Shown one piece after another: positions 1 to 11,300 of a stretch of DNA of 64,000 nucleotides (the stretch's first letter is position 1; every line of letters starts with the position of its first letter). This stretch comes from Branchipolynoe longqiensis (taxonomy: Eukaryota; Annelida; Polychaeta; Phyllodocida; Polynoidae): positions 169,121,230-169,185,229 of the forward strand of contig CM059186.1 of NCBI GenBank assembly GCA_030323885.1, given 5' to 3'. Made by a program: the position numbers and the translations under genes. The notes below the pieces were generated by a model, which worked only from the letters and a program-made list of their open reading frames with translations, was not told the origin of the DNA and made no database searches.

Positions 1-2490
1 AGTGCAGCTTGACTGATGACAGCCTGGTACTACTGTCGGTAGTGGTGGCCCAACACGGTATAGAGTGCGGCTTGACTGATGGTGGTCTGGTACTACTGTC
101 GGTAGTGGTGACCCAACACGGGTATAGAGTGCAGCTTGACTGATGGCAGCCTGGTACTACTGTCAGTAGTGGTGGCCCAACACGGTATAGAGTGCAGCTT
201 GACTGATGACAGCCTGGTACTACTGTCGGTAGTGGTGGCCCAACACGGTATAGAGTGCAGCTTGACTGATGACAGCCTGGTACTATTGTCGATAGTGGTG
301 GCACAACATGGGTATAGAGTGCAGTTGACTGATGACAGCCTGGTACTACTGTCGATAGTGGTGGCCCAACACGGGTATAGAGTGCAGCTTGACTGATGGC
401 AACCTGGTACTATTGTCGATAGTGGTGGCACAACACGGGTATAGAGTGCGGTTTTTTTGACTGATGACAGCCTGGTACTGCTCTTGGTAGTGGTGGCCCA
501 ACATGGGTATAGAGTGCAGCTTGACTGATGACAGCCTGGTACTACTGTCGATAGTGGTGGCACAACACGGGTATAGAGTGCGTTTTTTTTTACTGATGAC
601 AGCCTGGTACTGCTCTCGGTAGTGGTGGCCCAACACGGGTATAGACTGCAGCTTGACTGATAACAGCCTGGTACTACTGTTGGTAGTGGTGGCCCAACAA
701 GGCATAGAGTGCAGCTTGATGGATGACAGCCTGGTACTATTGTTGATAGTGGTGGCACAACACAGGTATAGAGTGCGGTTGACTGATGACGTCCTGGTAC
801 TACTGTCGATAGTGGTGACCGAACACGGGTATAGAGTGCAGCTTGACTGATGACAGCCTGGTACTACTCTCGGTAGTGGTGGCCCAACAGGGGTTTAGAG
901 TGCAGCTTGAGTGATGACAGCCTGGTACTACTGTCGATAGTGGTGACCGAACACGGGTATATAGTACAGCTTGACTGAGGCAACCTGGTACTACTGTCGG
1001 TAGTGGTGGCCCAACACGGGTATAGAATGCAGCTTGAGTGATGACAGCCTGGTACTACTGTCGATAGTGGTGGCCCAACACGGGTATAGAGTGCAGCTTG
1101 ACTGATGGCAACCTGGTACTACTCTCGGTAGTGGTGGCCCAAGACGGGTATAGAGTGCAGCTTGACTGATGACAGCCTGGTACTACCGTCGATAGTGGTG
1201 GCCCAACATGGGTATAGAGTGCAGCTTGACTGATGACAGCCTGGTACTATTGTCGATAGTGGTAGCACAACACGGGTATAGAGTGCAGCTTGACTGATGA
1301 CAGCCTGGTACTACTGTTGGTAGTGGTGGCCCAACACGGGTATAGAGTGCAGCTTGATTGATGACAGCCTGGTACTACTGTTGATAGTGGTGGCCCAACA
1401 CGGTATAGAGTGCGGCTTGACTGATAGTGGTCTGGTACTACTGTCGGTAGTGGTGGCCCAACACGGGTATAGAGTGCAGCTTGACTGATGACAGCCTGGT
1501 ACTACTGTCAGTAGTGGTGACCCAACACAGGTATAGAGTGCAGCTTGACTGATGACAGCCTGGTACTACTGTCGGTAGTGGTGGCCCAACATGGTATACA
1601 GTGCAGCTTGACTGATGACAGCCTGGTACTATTATCGATAGTGATGGCACAACACGGGTATGGAGTGCGGTTGACTGATGACAGCCTGGTACTACTCTCG
1701 GTAGTGGTGACCCAACACGGGTATAGAGTGCAGCTTGACTGATGACAGCCTGGTACTACTGTCGATAGGAGTGACCGAACACGGGTATAGAGTGCAGCTT
1801 GACTGATGGCAACCTGGTACTACTGTCGGTAGTGGTGGCCCAACACGGGTATAGAGTGCAGGTTGACTGATGACAGCCTGGTACTACTGTTGGTAGTGGT
1901 GGCCCAACACGGGTATAGAGTGCAGCTTGACTGATGGCAACCTGGTACTACTATCGGTAGTGGTGACCCAACACGGGTATAGAGTGCAGCTTGACTGATG
2001 GCAGCCTGGTACTACTGTCGATAATGTTGGCCTGATGGGTATGGAGCGCAGTTTGACTGATGGTGGTCTGGTACTGCTGTCGATAGTGGTGGCCCAACAT
2101 GGGTATGGAGCGTGGCTTGACTGATGGTGGTCTGGTATTGCTGTCGATAGTGGTGGCCCAACATGGGTATGGAGCACGGCTTGACTGATGGTGGTCTGGT
2201 ACTACTGTCGATAGCGGTGGCCCAACATGGGTATGGAGCGCGGTTTGACTGATGGTGGTCTGGTACTGCTGTCGATAGTGGTGGCCCAACATGGGTATGG
2301 AGCACGGTTTGACTGATGGTGGTCTGGTACTACTGTCGATAGTGGTGGCCCAACATGGGTATGGAGCGCGGTTTGACTGATGGTGGTCTGGTACTACTGT
2401 CGATAGTGGTGGCCCAACATGGGTATGGAGTGCGGCTTGACTGATGGTGGTCTGGTACTGCTGGCGATGGCTTGAGATGGGTGTGGAGTG
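1..2490. repeat. 63-64-bp minisatellite array, about 39 copies, open at the window's left edge
   Basis: Head-to-tail units of 63-64 bp, recognisable by CTTGACTGATGACAGCCTGG followed by a TACTACTGTCG-type block and GTGGTGGCCCAACACGG. Up to about 2,020 the units read GACAGCCTGG. From about 2,040 to 2,460 they switch to a more homogeneous subfamily reading GGTGGTCTGG with CAACATGGGTATGGAGC. Two units (near 450 and 583) carry T-run insertions. Long open frames on both strands here are products of the repeat, not genes. Confidence 0.95.
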
Positions 2491-3690
2491 CGGCTTGGAT
2501 GAAAGTGTTCGCTGTTTCTGCCCGCCCCCCTTCTACACTCCACTGTCTCCTCCATGTTGTGTAGAGTAGACGTTGTGCTGCCTGTTGTTGCCATAGACTA
2601 TCTATGGTAGTATTCTACTTTTATGTTTTGTGCAATTCACTCTCACTCATCTTTCGGGCTTTTTTTTCATTTCTTTTAGCTAACTCACTTCATTTATTTG
2701 TTTACAGCAGGAGTTAATTTTGTTACGCATTTGCTGAAATCTCAGTGTTTGTAGTAAAATAAAATTGTTTAAATGAGGGAGGGGGTAAGTAATTTATGCG
2801 AGGGTATATTGATGTAATTCAAAAACCTTGCCTGCAGCAGCAACATGTGTTTTGTACACGAAAGGCTAGCTTACAGACTAGATAAACAAAGAAGGGGTAC
2901 AACGTTGTCTGTAGGGCGAATATTTACATGGCATAAAGCAAGCACAAAATATATAGTTATTTTTGTGCATGTCCATATTTCTGTGAGGCACCACAGTGGA
3001 TTTGTTTTTTTAATATTATGCAAACTATGTATTATCCATCCAACTAAACACTTTTTTTTGGACGGGGACACAATAAGCAACTGCAAAACCCACATCCATC
3101 AAAGTAGGTATCCCAAGTGCCTTGCCAATCCACCAATAATCTGTGTGTGGAGGCTTAAAGTTCATCATTTTCAATCTGTTGGTGTGTTCTAACTTGTTCA
3201 CCAATTGAAATAAAATCTAAAGCAAAATAAAGCTTCATATTTCTTCTTTCTATTAGTACCATCCACATTAGGATATGACTTTGATCAGCTACAGAAAATC
3301 AATGCTTTGTCAAGTCCATTTATGTAGAAAATCACCTTTTGTTTCAACTAACTTATGCATGAACTTTTACACTGCTTCTTCAAACCTCTGGCGCCCATTC
3401 ACCAGAGCTAGCATCATCATGCCAATGATATCATTTTGTCACCAATACTACGGGCCATATAGTCATATTTTGTCCTTGAATAAATTCTTTGTCCATCTAT
3501 TTTTAATTTTAATTTAAAATGTTCAATTAACCACCATTTCTGAACCGAATAATGGATAACTTAGGTTTTTACATGAAAATAAAGATCCTTTTTTTCTTAA
3601 AAAAGAGAAGTTAATCATGATTCTTAGCAATGCACGGTGTGAAGGCGTAAATTTGAGACAAAATAAATGTTGGCTCTACTTAATAATTGA
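2491..3690. other. AT-rich non-coding stretch
   Basis: No gene, RNA or clear repeat was recognised. It contains T- and A-runs and short chance frames. The start resembles unique sequence after the minisatellite ends. Confidence 0.5.
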
Positions 3691-3697
3691 ATGCTAA

Positions 3698-3735
3698 AGT
3701 TGTTATGCAATGTGCCAGTTGTTATGCAATGTGCC
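3698..3735. repeat. 19-bp perfect tandem duplication
   Basis: The unit AGTTGTTATGCAATGTGCC occurs twice back to back, just beyond the 3' side of the minus-strand LINE fragment. Confidence 0.85.
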
Positions 3736-3874
3736 ATAAACACACTGCCCACACACACACATGGTTTGAAAACATTTTTTTTTAAAACATTGACATCTAT
3801 CAAATTGTATTATTATTATCCTCTTCTTTGATGCAGGCTTGTGGTAGCCTATACAAAGCTTGTAGCTCTCAGCT

Positions 3875-4922
3875 CTAATGGTATGGAGCCTCAAAATCGT
3901 ACAGGAATGTTTCTCTGGCCCATGCCCTGTCCAGCGCATTCTTGAATTGATTCATGGTAGCTGCTCCCACCGCTTCTTCCGGTAGCTCATTCCACATGTT
4001 TATCACTCGCTGTGAAAAGAAGGCCCCTCTGAGTGAGCTGTTGTACCTTGGCTTGAAAAGCTTCTTGGAGTGACCTCTGGTATTGCTTCCCTGTATGCGT
4101 CTGAATAGCAAGGCCTCATCCACATTATACTCAGCATTCAGGAACTTCCATGTGTTGATCATGTCCCCACAAAATCTTCTGTATGTGAGGCTTGGTAACT
4201 TGAGTCTCCTGAGTCTGTCTGGATAACTAAGGTCCTTCAGATGTGGCACTAGCTTAGTTAACCTTCTCTGAACAGCTTCAATGGATTTATTATCCTTCTT
4301 CAACGTTGGGTGCCATATAGTGACTCCATACTCTAGTATTGGCCGTACTTGGCTCTTGTACAATGTGATCAGGATCTTTTCGTCCAAGTATTTGAAGGTT
4401 CTGCGAATCATTCCCACAATCTTATTAGCTTTGGATACGGTTTGTTGTATGTGCTGGGAGAAACTTAGCCTATTGTCTACAAATACTCCTAAATCTTTCT
4501 CTACCTCACTCTCTCCGAGATTTAGTGGCTGGCCAGTAGAATTTTTATGCATAACATATGTATAGTCTGGGTGGTGTCTCCCTATTCGCATGACATGGCA
4601 TTTATTCGGATGGAACTTCATCTGCCACTGCTTGGCCCAATTCTCCATTTCCAGCAGGTCCTTTTGCAGATCAGCACAGTCTTCCATGGAATTCACAGTT
4701 CTGTAGATCTTTGCGTCATCTGCAAATAATTTTATCCTACATGATACAATCTCTGGCAGGTCATTGATGAAAATAACGAACAGAATAGGACACAGGACGC
4801 TCCCTTGAGGTATCCCACTGAGAACCTCTTTGAAGGAAGATTTACTGCCATTTACTACGACTTGCTGTTTCCTTCCAGTCAAAAGACTTTGGATCCATCT
4901 CAGAGTATTTCTTTCGATGCCA
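3875..4922 (-). pseudogene. Non-LTR retrotransposon reverse transcriptase, 5'-truncated C-terminal part (CR1/jockey-like)
   Basis: Reverse transcriptase of a LINE, which would copy element RNA at a nicked target site. The reading frame shows SGIPQGSVL (RT motif 4), then the catalytic FADD box (FADDAKIY), LQKDL and the long C-terminal 'thumb' region with WNELPEEAV near the end. The endonuclease and the first RT motifs (including the first catalytic Asp in F-x-K-A-F-D) are missing. LINE similarity begins at about NYGIERNTLRW, next to a 27-bp duplication, and the codons upstream of it belong to flanking DNA. About 345 codons are open without a stop, so the copy is fairly young but dead on arrival. 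It belongs to the same broad clade as the copy at 46.7-49.1 kb, but the two are clearly different families. Confidence 0.9.
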
Positions 4923-4924
4923 TA

Positions 4925-4978
4925 GTTTTGTAACTTGGTATTGTATATAACGTTTTGTAACTTGGTATTGTATATAAC
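4925..4978. repeat. 27-bp tandem duplication at the LINE 5' truncation point
   Basis: GTTTTGTAACTTGGTATTG plus TATATAAC is present twice, directly at the point where similarity to RT stops. It may have arisen during insertion of the truncated LINE. Confidence 0.85.
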
Positions 4979-5334
4979 GTAAACAGAAAGAGCATATTGA
5001 AGGTAGTACAGTGTGAAAATTTCATGCAATTACCTTGAACGGGTGCTTTTCTGTACCAAATAAGTCTGCTCAAAGTTGGGCATTTCCTTTTACTGGATTT
5101 TATCACTTGTCAAATTGTGCTCTGGACCATTTTAAACCTATGTTTTAAAGCTTTTCCCAAGCATATGTAGTCCTGAAAAAAAATAGCAATGACAAGACTC
5201 ATCAGTAGGTTAGGGATAAATCAGAATAATTTAATATGGGTGCCAATTTTTTCCACAACCAAGCCCCCAAAAGTGGTCCAAAACGAAATTTGGAAATTGG
5301 TGAAATTGGTCGTAATGCGTAGCATTACGTTTGA
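4979..5334. other. Unassigned sequence
   Basis: No supported feature between the LINE flank and the GC-rich element beginning near 5,335. Confidence 0.5.
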
Positions 5335-5965
5335 TGCGAGGAAAGGAGGAGACCCTCCCCCGCCCCGGCTGTCGCGCAGCTTGACACCTCGCCCGACGCC
5401 GCCGCGACTCGCTCCCTCCCCCGCCCTCTGCCGCGCAGCATTCGCGCCTCACCCGACGCCCGCTGCTCGCCACCTTTCCCCCCCCCCCCCCTCCCCCGGG
5501 CCGGCAGCCTTCACACCTCACCTGCTGTCGCCCTCCTCCTTTCCCTTATAAGGCCGCCTCCGGCCTCCCTCAGGCACTCGCCCTCCTGCCGCCTTCCAGA
5601 CTTCTCCCCTTTTTCTCCACCCACCCACCCATCTCTTTTCTTTTCTCTTCTTTCTCTTTTCTTCTGGTGGAGGGCTCCTCGGCTCCCCCTCACTGACAAC
5701 CTGACCTTCACCACGAACTCTTGCTCCATCTGAGCCCCACATTGACTCTCTTACCAGCTCCTTATGAGCCCTTTATCCTCATTGTATTGCCTTGCTCCTT
5801 ATGAGCCCCTGTTTACATGTCATTATTGCATTGCTCCTCCTGAGCCGATTACCTCTTGTACCATTGTATCTAACCTGTCCTCTGTATTTCCTGAGGCGCT
5901 CAATAAACGCCTCTTTCTCCACCCCTGTCTTGCTTTCCTCCTTTTCGCGCATCAAGGAAATTGTG
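5335..5965 (+). mobile_element. Solo terminal repeat of a tyrosine-recombinase (or LTR) retrotransposon
   Basis: A GC- and pyrimidine-rich island in AT-rich surroundings. It has a TATA-like CCCTTATAAGG (about 5,544), a polyadenylation-type CAATAAACGCC (5,901) and an abrupt end at TCGCGCATCAA (5,945-5,955). Two blocks match the minus-strand recombinase remnant at 30.15-31.2 kb: TGGTGGAGGGCTCCTC (5,665; reverse complement at 30,376-30,391) and the end block AATAAA..CTCCACCC..TCGCGCATCAA (reverse complement ending at 30,153). I infer that it is the 3' terminal part of that element family left alone. A solo LTR of another element is the alternative. Confidence 0.45.
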
Positions 5966-6344
5966 ATTTCGCGCATTTTTGAAGATGTATATCTTGAAAT
6001 GTAACCACATCAGACCCCTGAATCTTTTTATTCTCATTGTATAGGCCATGGATTTGAAGGAAAAAATACAGAAAGTCTGATAGATTGGTTACTTTTAATT
6101 CTTGGGGCCATCAAAAATGCTATCTTTTTAGTTTTGGGTGGGACCAATTAAGTAACAACCTAAAAAAGTCCATATCTTCTTTAATATTAGAGCGATTTTA
6201 ACAAATGAAGTGTCATTTTATTTCAAATTAAATATACTAACAGGTGAAATCCATTAAATCAAACTCCAAACTATTTTTGAAAATCACTTGGGATACCTAA
6301 TCAAAGCACCCTGTGAATAGGTTTGAACTATCACTAACTCAAAT
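5966..6344. other. Unassigned AT-rich sequence
   Basis: No gene or repeat recognised. Confidence 0.5.
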
Positions 6345-6525
6345 GACTTTAAGATTTATACTTGTCGCTACTAAGCACTCAGAATTACTAGGAGAGAGAA
6401 CGGACCAATGAGAAAGACCCATTATGGTAGATCGTGGGATTCGAACTCCCGGGTTCGAATCCTGGCCGAGTTCAAACCAATGAGTTGAAAATTGATGCCT
6501 GTCACTATATAGCTTGGGCCCTGGG
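6345..6525 (+). mobile_element. Rearranged SINE-B fragments
   Basis: Pieces of the tRNA-derived SINE in scrambled order: a body piece (TATACTTGTCGCTAC to AAAGACC) is followed by a head piece with a B box (GGGTTCGAATCC) and GAGTTCAAACCAATGA, then another body start. Confidence 0.6.
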
Positions 6526-6529
6526 GGTC

Positions 6530-6910
6530 AAATGACAACGTAGTCTAAATACCGGCGAAAGTTGCTTCAGTATGGAACAGGAAGTGGAATCCCTGGTTCC
6601 AGTGTCAAATGGCTACTTGTATCGGCACACAGTTTGTGAAATAGGGAGAGAATGCAAATAGAGAAGAGGGTGAGCATAGAATGCCATTGATTTCACTTTT
6701 AATGTCCATTAAACTACGTGTTTTATTATATTTTTCAAAACCGAGGTAGCAGGTAAATATTAAGATATATGTGAAGAATATATTTTGCTTCGTAAATTAA
6801 GAATTTATCTGCTCATTTCATTTACCCAGCATGTAGATAATTTTCACCACTTTTTCTAATGGGTTGGTTTTCGCCCCTACTGCAAGTATGGGGTGAATCT
6901 TTTATCTAGG
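6530..6910. mobile_element. Copy of MITE family G without its left TIR
   Basis: It aligns by eye with the complete copy at 24,336-24,748 and ends with the same right terminus GGGTGAATCTTTTATC followed by TA. Confidence 0.7.
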
Positions 6911-7114
6911 AGTCGACATGACAGTTGACAGGGGCTCATTTAATACTCGTAGATTATGACGATTTGCAAACACTGAACATAACTGACGTGCATGTCCTGG
7001 TGCATTGTTTTTGTGTACACCTGCTGTGTTTTACTTTGTCACCTAGCAGTAAGCTGCACGTTGATGTACGCCAATGTGAGTACGCCTCTCATTTTGTTTT
7101 TAGGCTAAATAAAA

Positions 7115-7450
7115 ATGTTTAAAATGGTGATCGTCCTTTTGATCACATAAATCAGGGTTGGGCGGACGGTTTATATTTTTCATTTTTCTGGCATATGACT
7201 TAATACGTAACCAGACACGATGGCCGAATAAGTTGAGCGTCTGCCTCCTGTTTTGGTAGGTTGTGGGGTTCAAGCTGCTGGCCGAGTCAAACCAATGTCA
7301 TACACATTGATATGAAAGTTGAATTGCTGCTAGCCCGACACATTTTTAACAGTTTAAAAAAAGAATAACAAATTAATTAATCAGGGGCGGACGATTTTTC
7401 AGGCACAGGCAGGGACGATCGCCAATTTAATTATTTGGTACTTGGCCTTA
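7115..7450 (+). mobile_element. Repeat family J containing a SINE-like tRNA head
   Basis: The blocks around GATCGTCCTTTTGATCA, a SINE-type head (GATGGCCGAATAAGTTGAGC..GAGTCAAACCAATG) and the block ending near TTGGCCTTATTA recur in the same order in reverse complement at 23,890-24,240. The SINE head is therefore part of a longer mobile unit. Confidence 0.6.
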
Positions 7451-8167
7451 TTATTATTATATTCTCATTGCCATAGGTGGCCTTCCAAAGTGAGGTTCCG
7501 TAGTGCAATCGTGCGGCGCGTGGTGGCGCTACTGTCAGCTGGGTTCTGTTCAGCGGTCACTGACCTCTGGTAGGGGGGTCACACTGCAGTGCTTCTAGGG
7601 CAGTCTTCTCAGTTGGGTAGTGCAGCTCTCCGCGGTTAGTCACACTGCTCGGCCCGGCCCATTGCGTCATTGGACCATATATGGAAGTCATGTGCGGAGG
7701 GATTAGAGTAGGTGTTCCTCTGCGCTGCATGAGCTACTCTGTGGCAGAGCTGTCAAAGCATTGAGCACATAAGCCATCAAGGCATTAAGTGTATAACATT
7801 TACCAATCCCGGCATCTTTTTGGGGATCGATATTTACATTCCCTAAACATACATGATTTGAATAAAACTCTCAAAGTGAAATGCCAGTACATAGTTATTG
7901 CACAATATAACCGTAAATCGATGTCTGATGGGCTTAATGCCTCGGTGGCTCCGCTGCAGAGTAGCGCACATGTGGAGGAACACCTACACTGATCCTGATG
8001 ACAATGCTTTGTGCCAAGGCTAAAGTCTATGCGACTGGTGGGGAACCAAACTAAGGATGCAGTGTGATGAGTGACTGGTGTATTCCAATCCTTCCCAGAT
8101 CAATAGGTTTTTGGTGCTTTTTAAATAAAACAATTTTATGAATGTTGAGCGCTCACGTCATTGGTTC
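7451..8167. other. Unassigned sequence
   Basis: No supported gene or repeat. Short frames only. Confidence 0.45.
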
Positions 8168-8313
8168 AATATACTTTGAGTTGAGCTTTATTTAACCGCA
8201 AACATATACTGCTTATTCAGCAGTATTTATATATAGCGTAGTGGTCTGCACTGAGCTCTCAAGCAAGGAGCCGCATAGACAGGTAGGCATGGGAAGTGTG
8301 TTGATATCAGGGA

Positions 8314-8385
8314 GCCTAGGTGGTGTAATGGTTAGCACACTGGCCCAGAATGCAAAGAGATGTGGGTTCGAGTCCCACTCTAGGC
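8314..8385 (+). other. tRNA-like head of repeat H, copy 1 (72 nt)
   Basis: GCCTAGG at the 5' end pairs with CTCTAGGC at the 3' end. There is an A-box-like TGGTGTAATGGTTAGCAC and a perfect B box GGTTCGAGTCC inside a GTGGG/CCCAC T-arm. The anticodon arm does not fold cleanly and there are many copies, so it is a SINE-type pol III head rather than a tRNA gene. Confidence 0.75.
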
Positions 8386-8692
8386 GCAATATTTCCCATT
8401 ATAATCACCCCCCCCCCCCATGACACTGGTTGCCGTGACCATGATCCTGTACAAGCTATACCCTGTATGGTTGTTGAACCTACCCTGGGTATGTATATGT
8501 AAGTGATTGCCTGTATGTTTGTAGTTGTAAACATTAAAAGACTTACAATATACTTTGAGTTGAGCTTTATTTAACCGCAAACATATAGTGCTTATTCAGC
8601 AGTATTTATATATAGCGTAGTGGTCTGCACTGACCTCTCAGGAAAATAACCACATAGACAGGTAGGCATGGGTAGTGTGGTGATATCAGGGA

Positions 8693-8764
8693 GCCTAGGT
8701 GGTGTAATGGTTAGCACACTGGCCCGGAATGCAAAGAGATGTGGGTTCGAGTCCCATTCTAGGC
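8693..8764 (+). other. tRNA-like head of repeat H, copy 2 (72 nt)
   Basis: Same 72-nt structure as the copy 379 bp upstream, with only a few substitutions (for example GGCCCGGAATG for GGCCCAGAATG). Confidence 0.75.
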
Positions 8765-8829
8765 GCAATATTTCCCATTTTCATCACCCCCCATGACAAT
8801 ATTTACAAAAACAAACAAGCAAAATGATG

Positions 8830-8985
8830 TACTTGTCACTACCTAGCCTGGTGCTGAGTTTTACTAGGATATGACATGGAGCTGAGTTTTACTAGGATAT
8901 GACATGGAGCAGTGGATTGGGCAAGACCAATTGTCCGCAGTTGAACTTTCCCTGTCTGGATCAATGAGTGTAACCAAAACGAACC
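8830..8985 (+). mobile_element. SINE-B fragment with an internal 28-bp duplication
   Basis: It has the SINE-B body and tail (GGAGCAGTGGATTGGGCAAG..TTTCCCTG). The segment GCTGAGTTTTACTAGGATAT..GGA is present twice in tandem (about 8,852-8,907). The head is missing. Confidence 0.7.
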
Positions 8986-9311
8986 TTCCGCGTGATCAGA
9001 GCCTTGTATTGTAGGGCCTACATGGCACCCAGGAAGTGTCCCTGGTCATGGTGTAGACTGCAGTGTAAGCTACCTGCACGCAGCATGAAACACTTGCTGA
9101 AATCCCAACAGCTTGGTGTTTAGACAAGGTAACAGGTTCATGGCCACAGTCGGGAGGCACTTGGACTTTTGTTTTCAGAATTGAATATGAACATTCGCAA
9201 TTTTGGCGTGCTTGTCAAAATCTAATCCCTTATGCTTTAGCACTAACAGGTTCTGTTAACTTGACATAGTATGCCCTTCCATGGAGCAACACCTACTTAA
9301 TAAGTGTAATT

Positions 9312-9510
9312 AATAGGATAAAACAAGGACTGGTTAGCTCAGTGTCAGGATAATGGGACTGAGTGGGATATCTGGTCATGGTGCCGGCAGCCTGGTTTCC
9401 CAGTGGAGCAGCACTATAAAGTCACCATGAGTGCACATTGTCACAAGTCAGTACCTGTTCCTGATATGACCTTAGATGTTGCCAGGACGTAAAACTCCAA
9501 CAAGCAACCA
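9312..9510 (+). mobile_element. SINE-A, 5'-truncated
   Basis: It starts in the body at AATAGGATAAAACAAGGACT, passes through GTGGGGCAGCACTATAAAG-type sequence and ends in the family tail CTGATATGACCTTAGATGTT..AACTCCAACAA. Confidence 0.85.
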
Positions 9511-9524
9511 TTCACCTGCACTCA

Positions 9525-10110
9525 GAGTAGGGGTGAATGACGACCATGTCTAAATATGAGCCAAACCTGCTTCGGAATGAATCAACTATAAACGAGCAGT
9601 GTTTATCTATATTGGTCATCATCATCATGCTGTCGGTTGCGATGCGACAAAGACTGCTTTCATTACTTGACTGCCGCTCTCCATTTAGCTCTCTGCTGAG
9701 AGAGTGATGTCCATGAGTCGGTCTTAATGTCTCTCAGCTTCAGGTTTCTCTTGATGGTATCCTTGAACCGGAGACGAGGGCACCCTCTCTTTCTGTAACC
9801 AGAAGACAGTTGAGAATAGACGATCTGCTTTGATAGCCTGTCTGATGACATCCTCATGAGGTGTCCAGTCCACCGGAGATTCTTTTTGATCAGAAGATCT
9901 TCCATAGAGGGCAGGCCCGTCGGTTCGAGTATTGATAGAGTTGATTAATAGGGAAAGAATGCATCAAAACTAAAATGGTGCCCACTAGGTGCTCTCGATT
10001 GGACTTTTACTGTTTTTAATCACGATTTCATCAATTCTTCACTTCAAAAGTAGCGGGCTATGATAGATAAATATTTGGACAATATATTTAGCATATGGCA
10101 TTGTGAATTC
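9525..10110. mobile_element. Degenerate MITE-G copy interrupted by a LINE fragment
   Basis: MITE-G-like blocks (AGGGGTGAATGACGACC..; then AAAAGTAGCGGGC..GATAAATATT) occur on both sides of the minus-strand RT fragment. This suggests that the LINE piece inserted into an older MITE. Confidence 0.5.
9663..9905 (-). pseudogene. Non-LTR retrotransposon RT, extreme C-terminus
   Basis: The last 80 codons of a LINE RT ORF: LRWTGHLMRM, then GRPRLRFKDTIKRNL-type sequence and a terminal KWRAAVK. The identical region occurs at 32,287-32,640. The 3' end carries a short (CAT)n tail at about 9,615. Severely 5'-truncated, no catalytic residues left. Confidence 0.85.
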
Positions 10111-10479
10111 ATGTGGCCATGTCCATAAGCCACCCATTAAACACTTTCTATTAGGTTATTTAGCGGCCCTGTCTTCGACACAGCGCTTCGGGAGTAATTA
10201 CACTCAAATATAAGAGCCGAACCATTCATGAACATGAAACCTCAACCAGTGCAGCCATCTGGAGATAGTTTCTAATAATAGCGTTATCACTGTCTTTTTG
10301 TCTACTCTGCTGACACCTGGTGGCTGCTTTGAACAATAGAATTCTTGGCTGAAAATCAAGTTCAATATATAATTGCGATATGCTAATTTCCGGTGGATAA
10401 GTTTTCAGTGAGTTTTAGAGAATGGTGAATATTTTAATAAGCCGGCTCGGCTTTTAATGGCAATTTGTGGTCACACGGT

Positions 10480-10690
10480 GGGGTGGGGGGAAATGAGTTG
10501 ATCAACCAATTCCCGTGTGGTGGGTCCTTCGTTCAAACCTTGGCCAAGTCTAATCAATGACTTAAAAAAAAGTATACTTGTCGCTACCTAGCTTGAAGCT
10601 TGGCATTAGTAGGAGTGAACAGGGAGTAGTAGAATGAGGAAGACCAGTTGTCTGTGATTGAAATTTGCCATGCATCATCAAGAAAAGTAA
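10480..10690 (+). mobile_element. SINE-B copy
   Basis: A degenerate head is followed by CAATGACTTAAAAAA, ACTTGTCGCTACCTAGC and the SINE-B-specific tail (GAATGAGGAAGACCAG..GATTGAAATTTGCC). Confidence 0.75.
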
Positions 10691-10885
10691 AAATAACAAA
10701 ACAAATGTCTGAATAGTATATCTATATCATAGTATTGACAGTTAATTTTCGGATGTTCAGGTTTAGATTGGCCTCATGCCATTATGGGACAAAAAGGGGG
10801 AGGAACCAAACTGATAGGTCAAGGTCTCTGGTGCCGGGGTGCTGCCACCTGATGGAAGCCTATGGTAGGTCACGCCTTATGGGGG

Positions 10886-11170
10886 GATCAGGGCCGCGTT
10901 CAAGGTACGCCTCGGAGGCGCCTCGGAGAAATTCTGAACGACTTGAGCTGTCTGTTGCCTCGAAAATGGCGGCCTCCATGGGGGGCAGCCATTTGGAATT
11001 AAATAGAATGGCTCTGATCGGCTGAAACCATTGAATCTGCCAGCCATTTTCGAGGCTGAAAAGCCAGACATCTCTCAGGCGACTCCAAGGTGTACCCTGA
11101 ACGCAAATAGCCAAAACGATGTTGCGGAGCCCTCTCCGAGTCGACTCTGAGGCGTACCCTGAACACGCCC
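10886..11170. mobile_element. MITE with about 40-bp imperfect TIRs
   Basis: The left end GGGCCGCGTTCAAGGTACGC and the reverse complement of the right end (GGGGCGTGTTCAGGGTACGC, at about 11,150-11,170) match over about 40 bp, including CCTC.GAG blocks. The length of about 285 bp and the CAGGG-like start would fit an hAT-type MITE, but the TSD was not clear. Confidence 0.6.
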
Positions 11171-11267
11171 CAGGTCTCATGATGGGGGTAGTGTTTTTCA
11201 TTGGCTGTGGCGGCGCCCCCTACCAGGAAACTGCGGCAATGCGTTTTAACCACAGGAGCCAAGCAGT

Positions 11268-11269
<2 letters not shown>

Positions 11270-11298
<29 letters not shown>
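11270..11298. repeat. Poly(G) run, about 29 nt
   Basis: Uninterrupted G homopolymer. The length in the assembly may be inaccurate. Confidence 0.9.

Positions 11299-11300
<2 letters not shown>

Larger units (their letters stand above)
8168..8797 (+). repeat. Repeat H: one full 379-bp unit and a second partial unit in tandem
   Basis: The block starting AATATACTTTGAGTTGAGC at 8,168 restarts at 8,547, giving a 379-bp period. Each unit contains a tRNA-like sequence. The unit continues past the tRNA part into a segment with TTGTTGAACCTACCCTG that is found in reverse complement at about 59,660-59,690. The same unit is scattered at 17.8, 58.6, 59.4 and 59.7 kb on the minus strand. Confidence 0.8.

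Noticed and set aside
93..2594. Several long open frames on both strands at the left edge
   Set aside because: They are translations of the 64-bp minisatellite and change frame with each unit-length variant.
8314..8385. Possible genuine tRNA gene
   Set aside because: Acceptor and T arms fit, but the anticodon arm does not, no terminator T-run follows, and many diverged copies occur in the window within a larger repeat.
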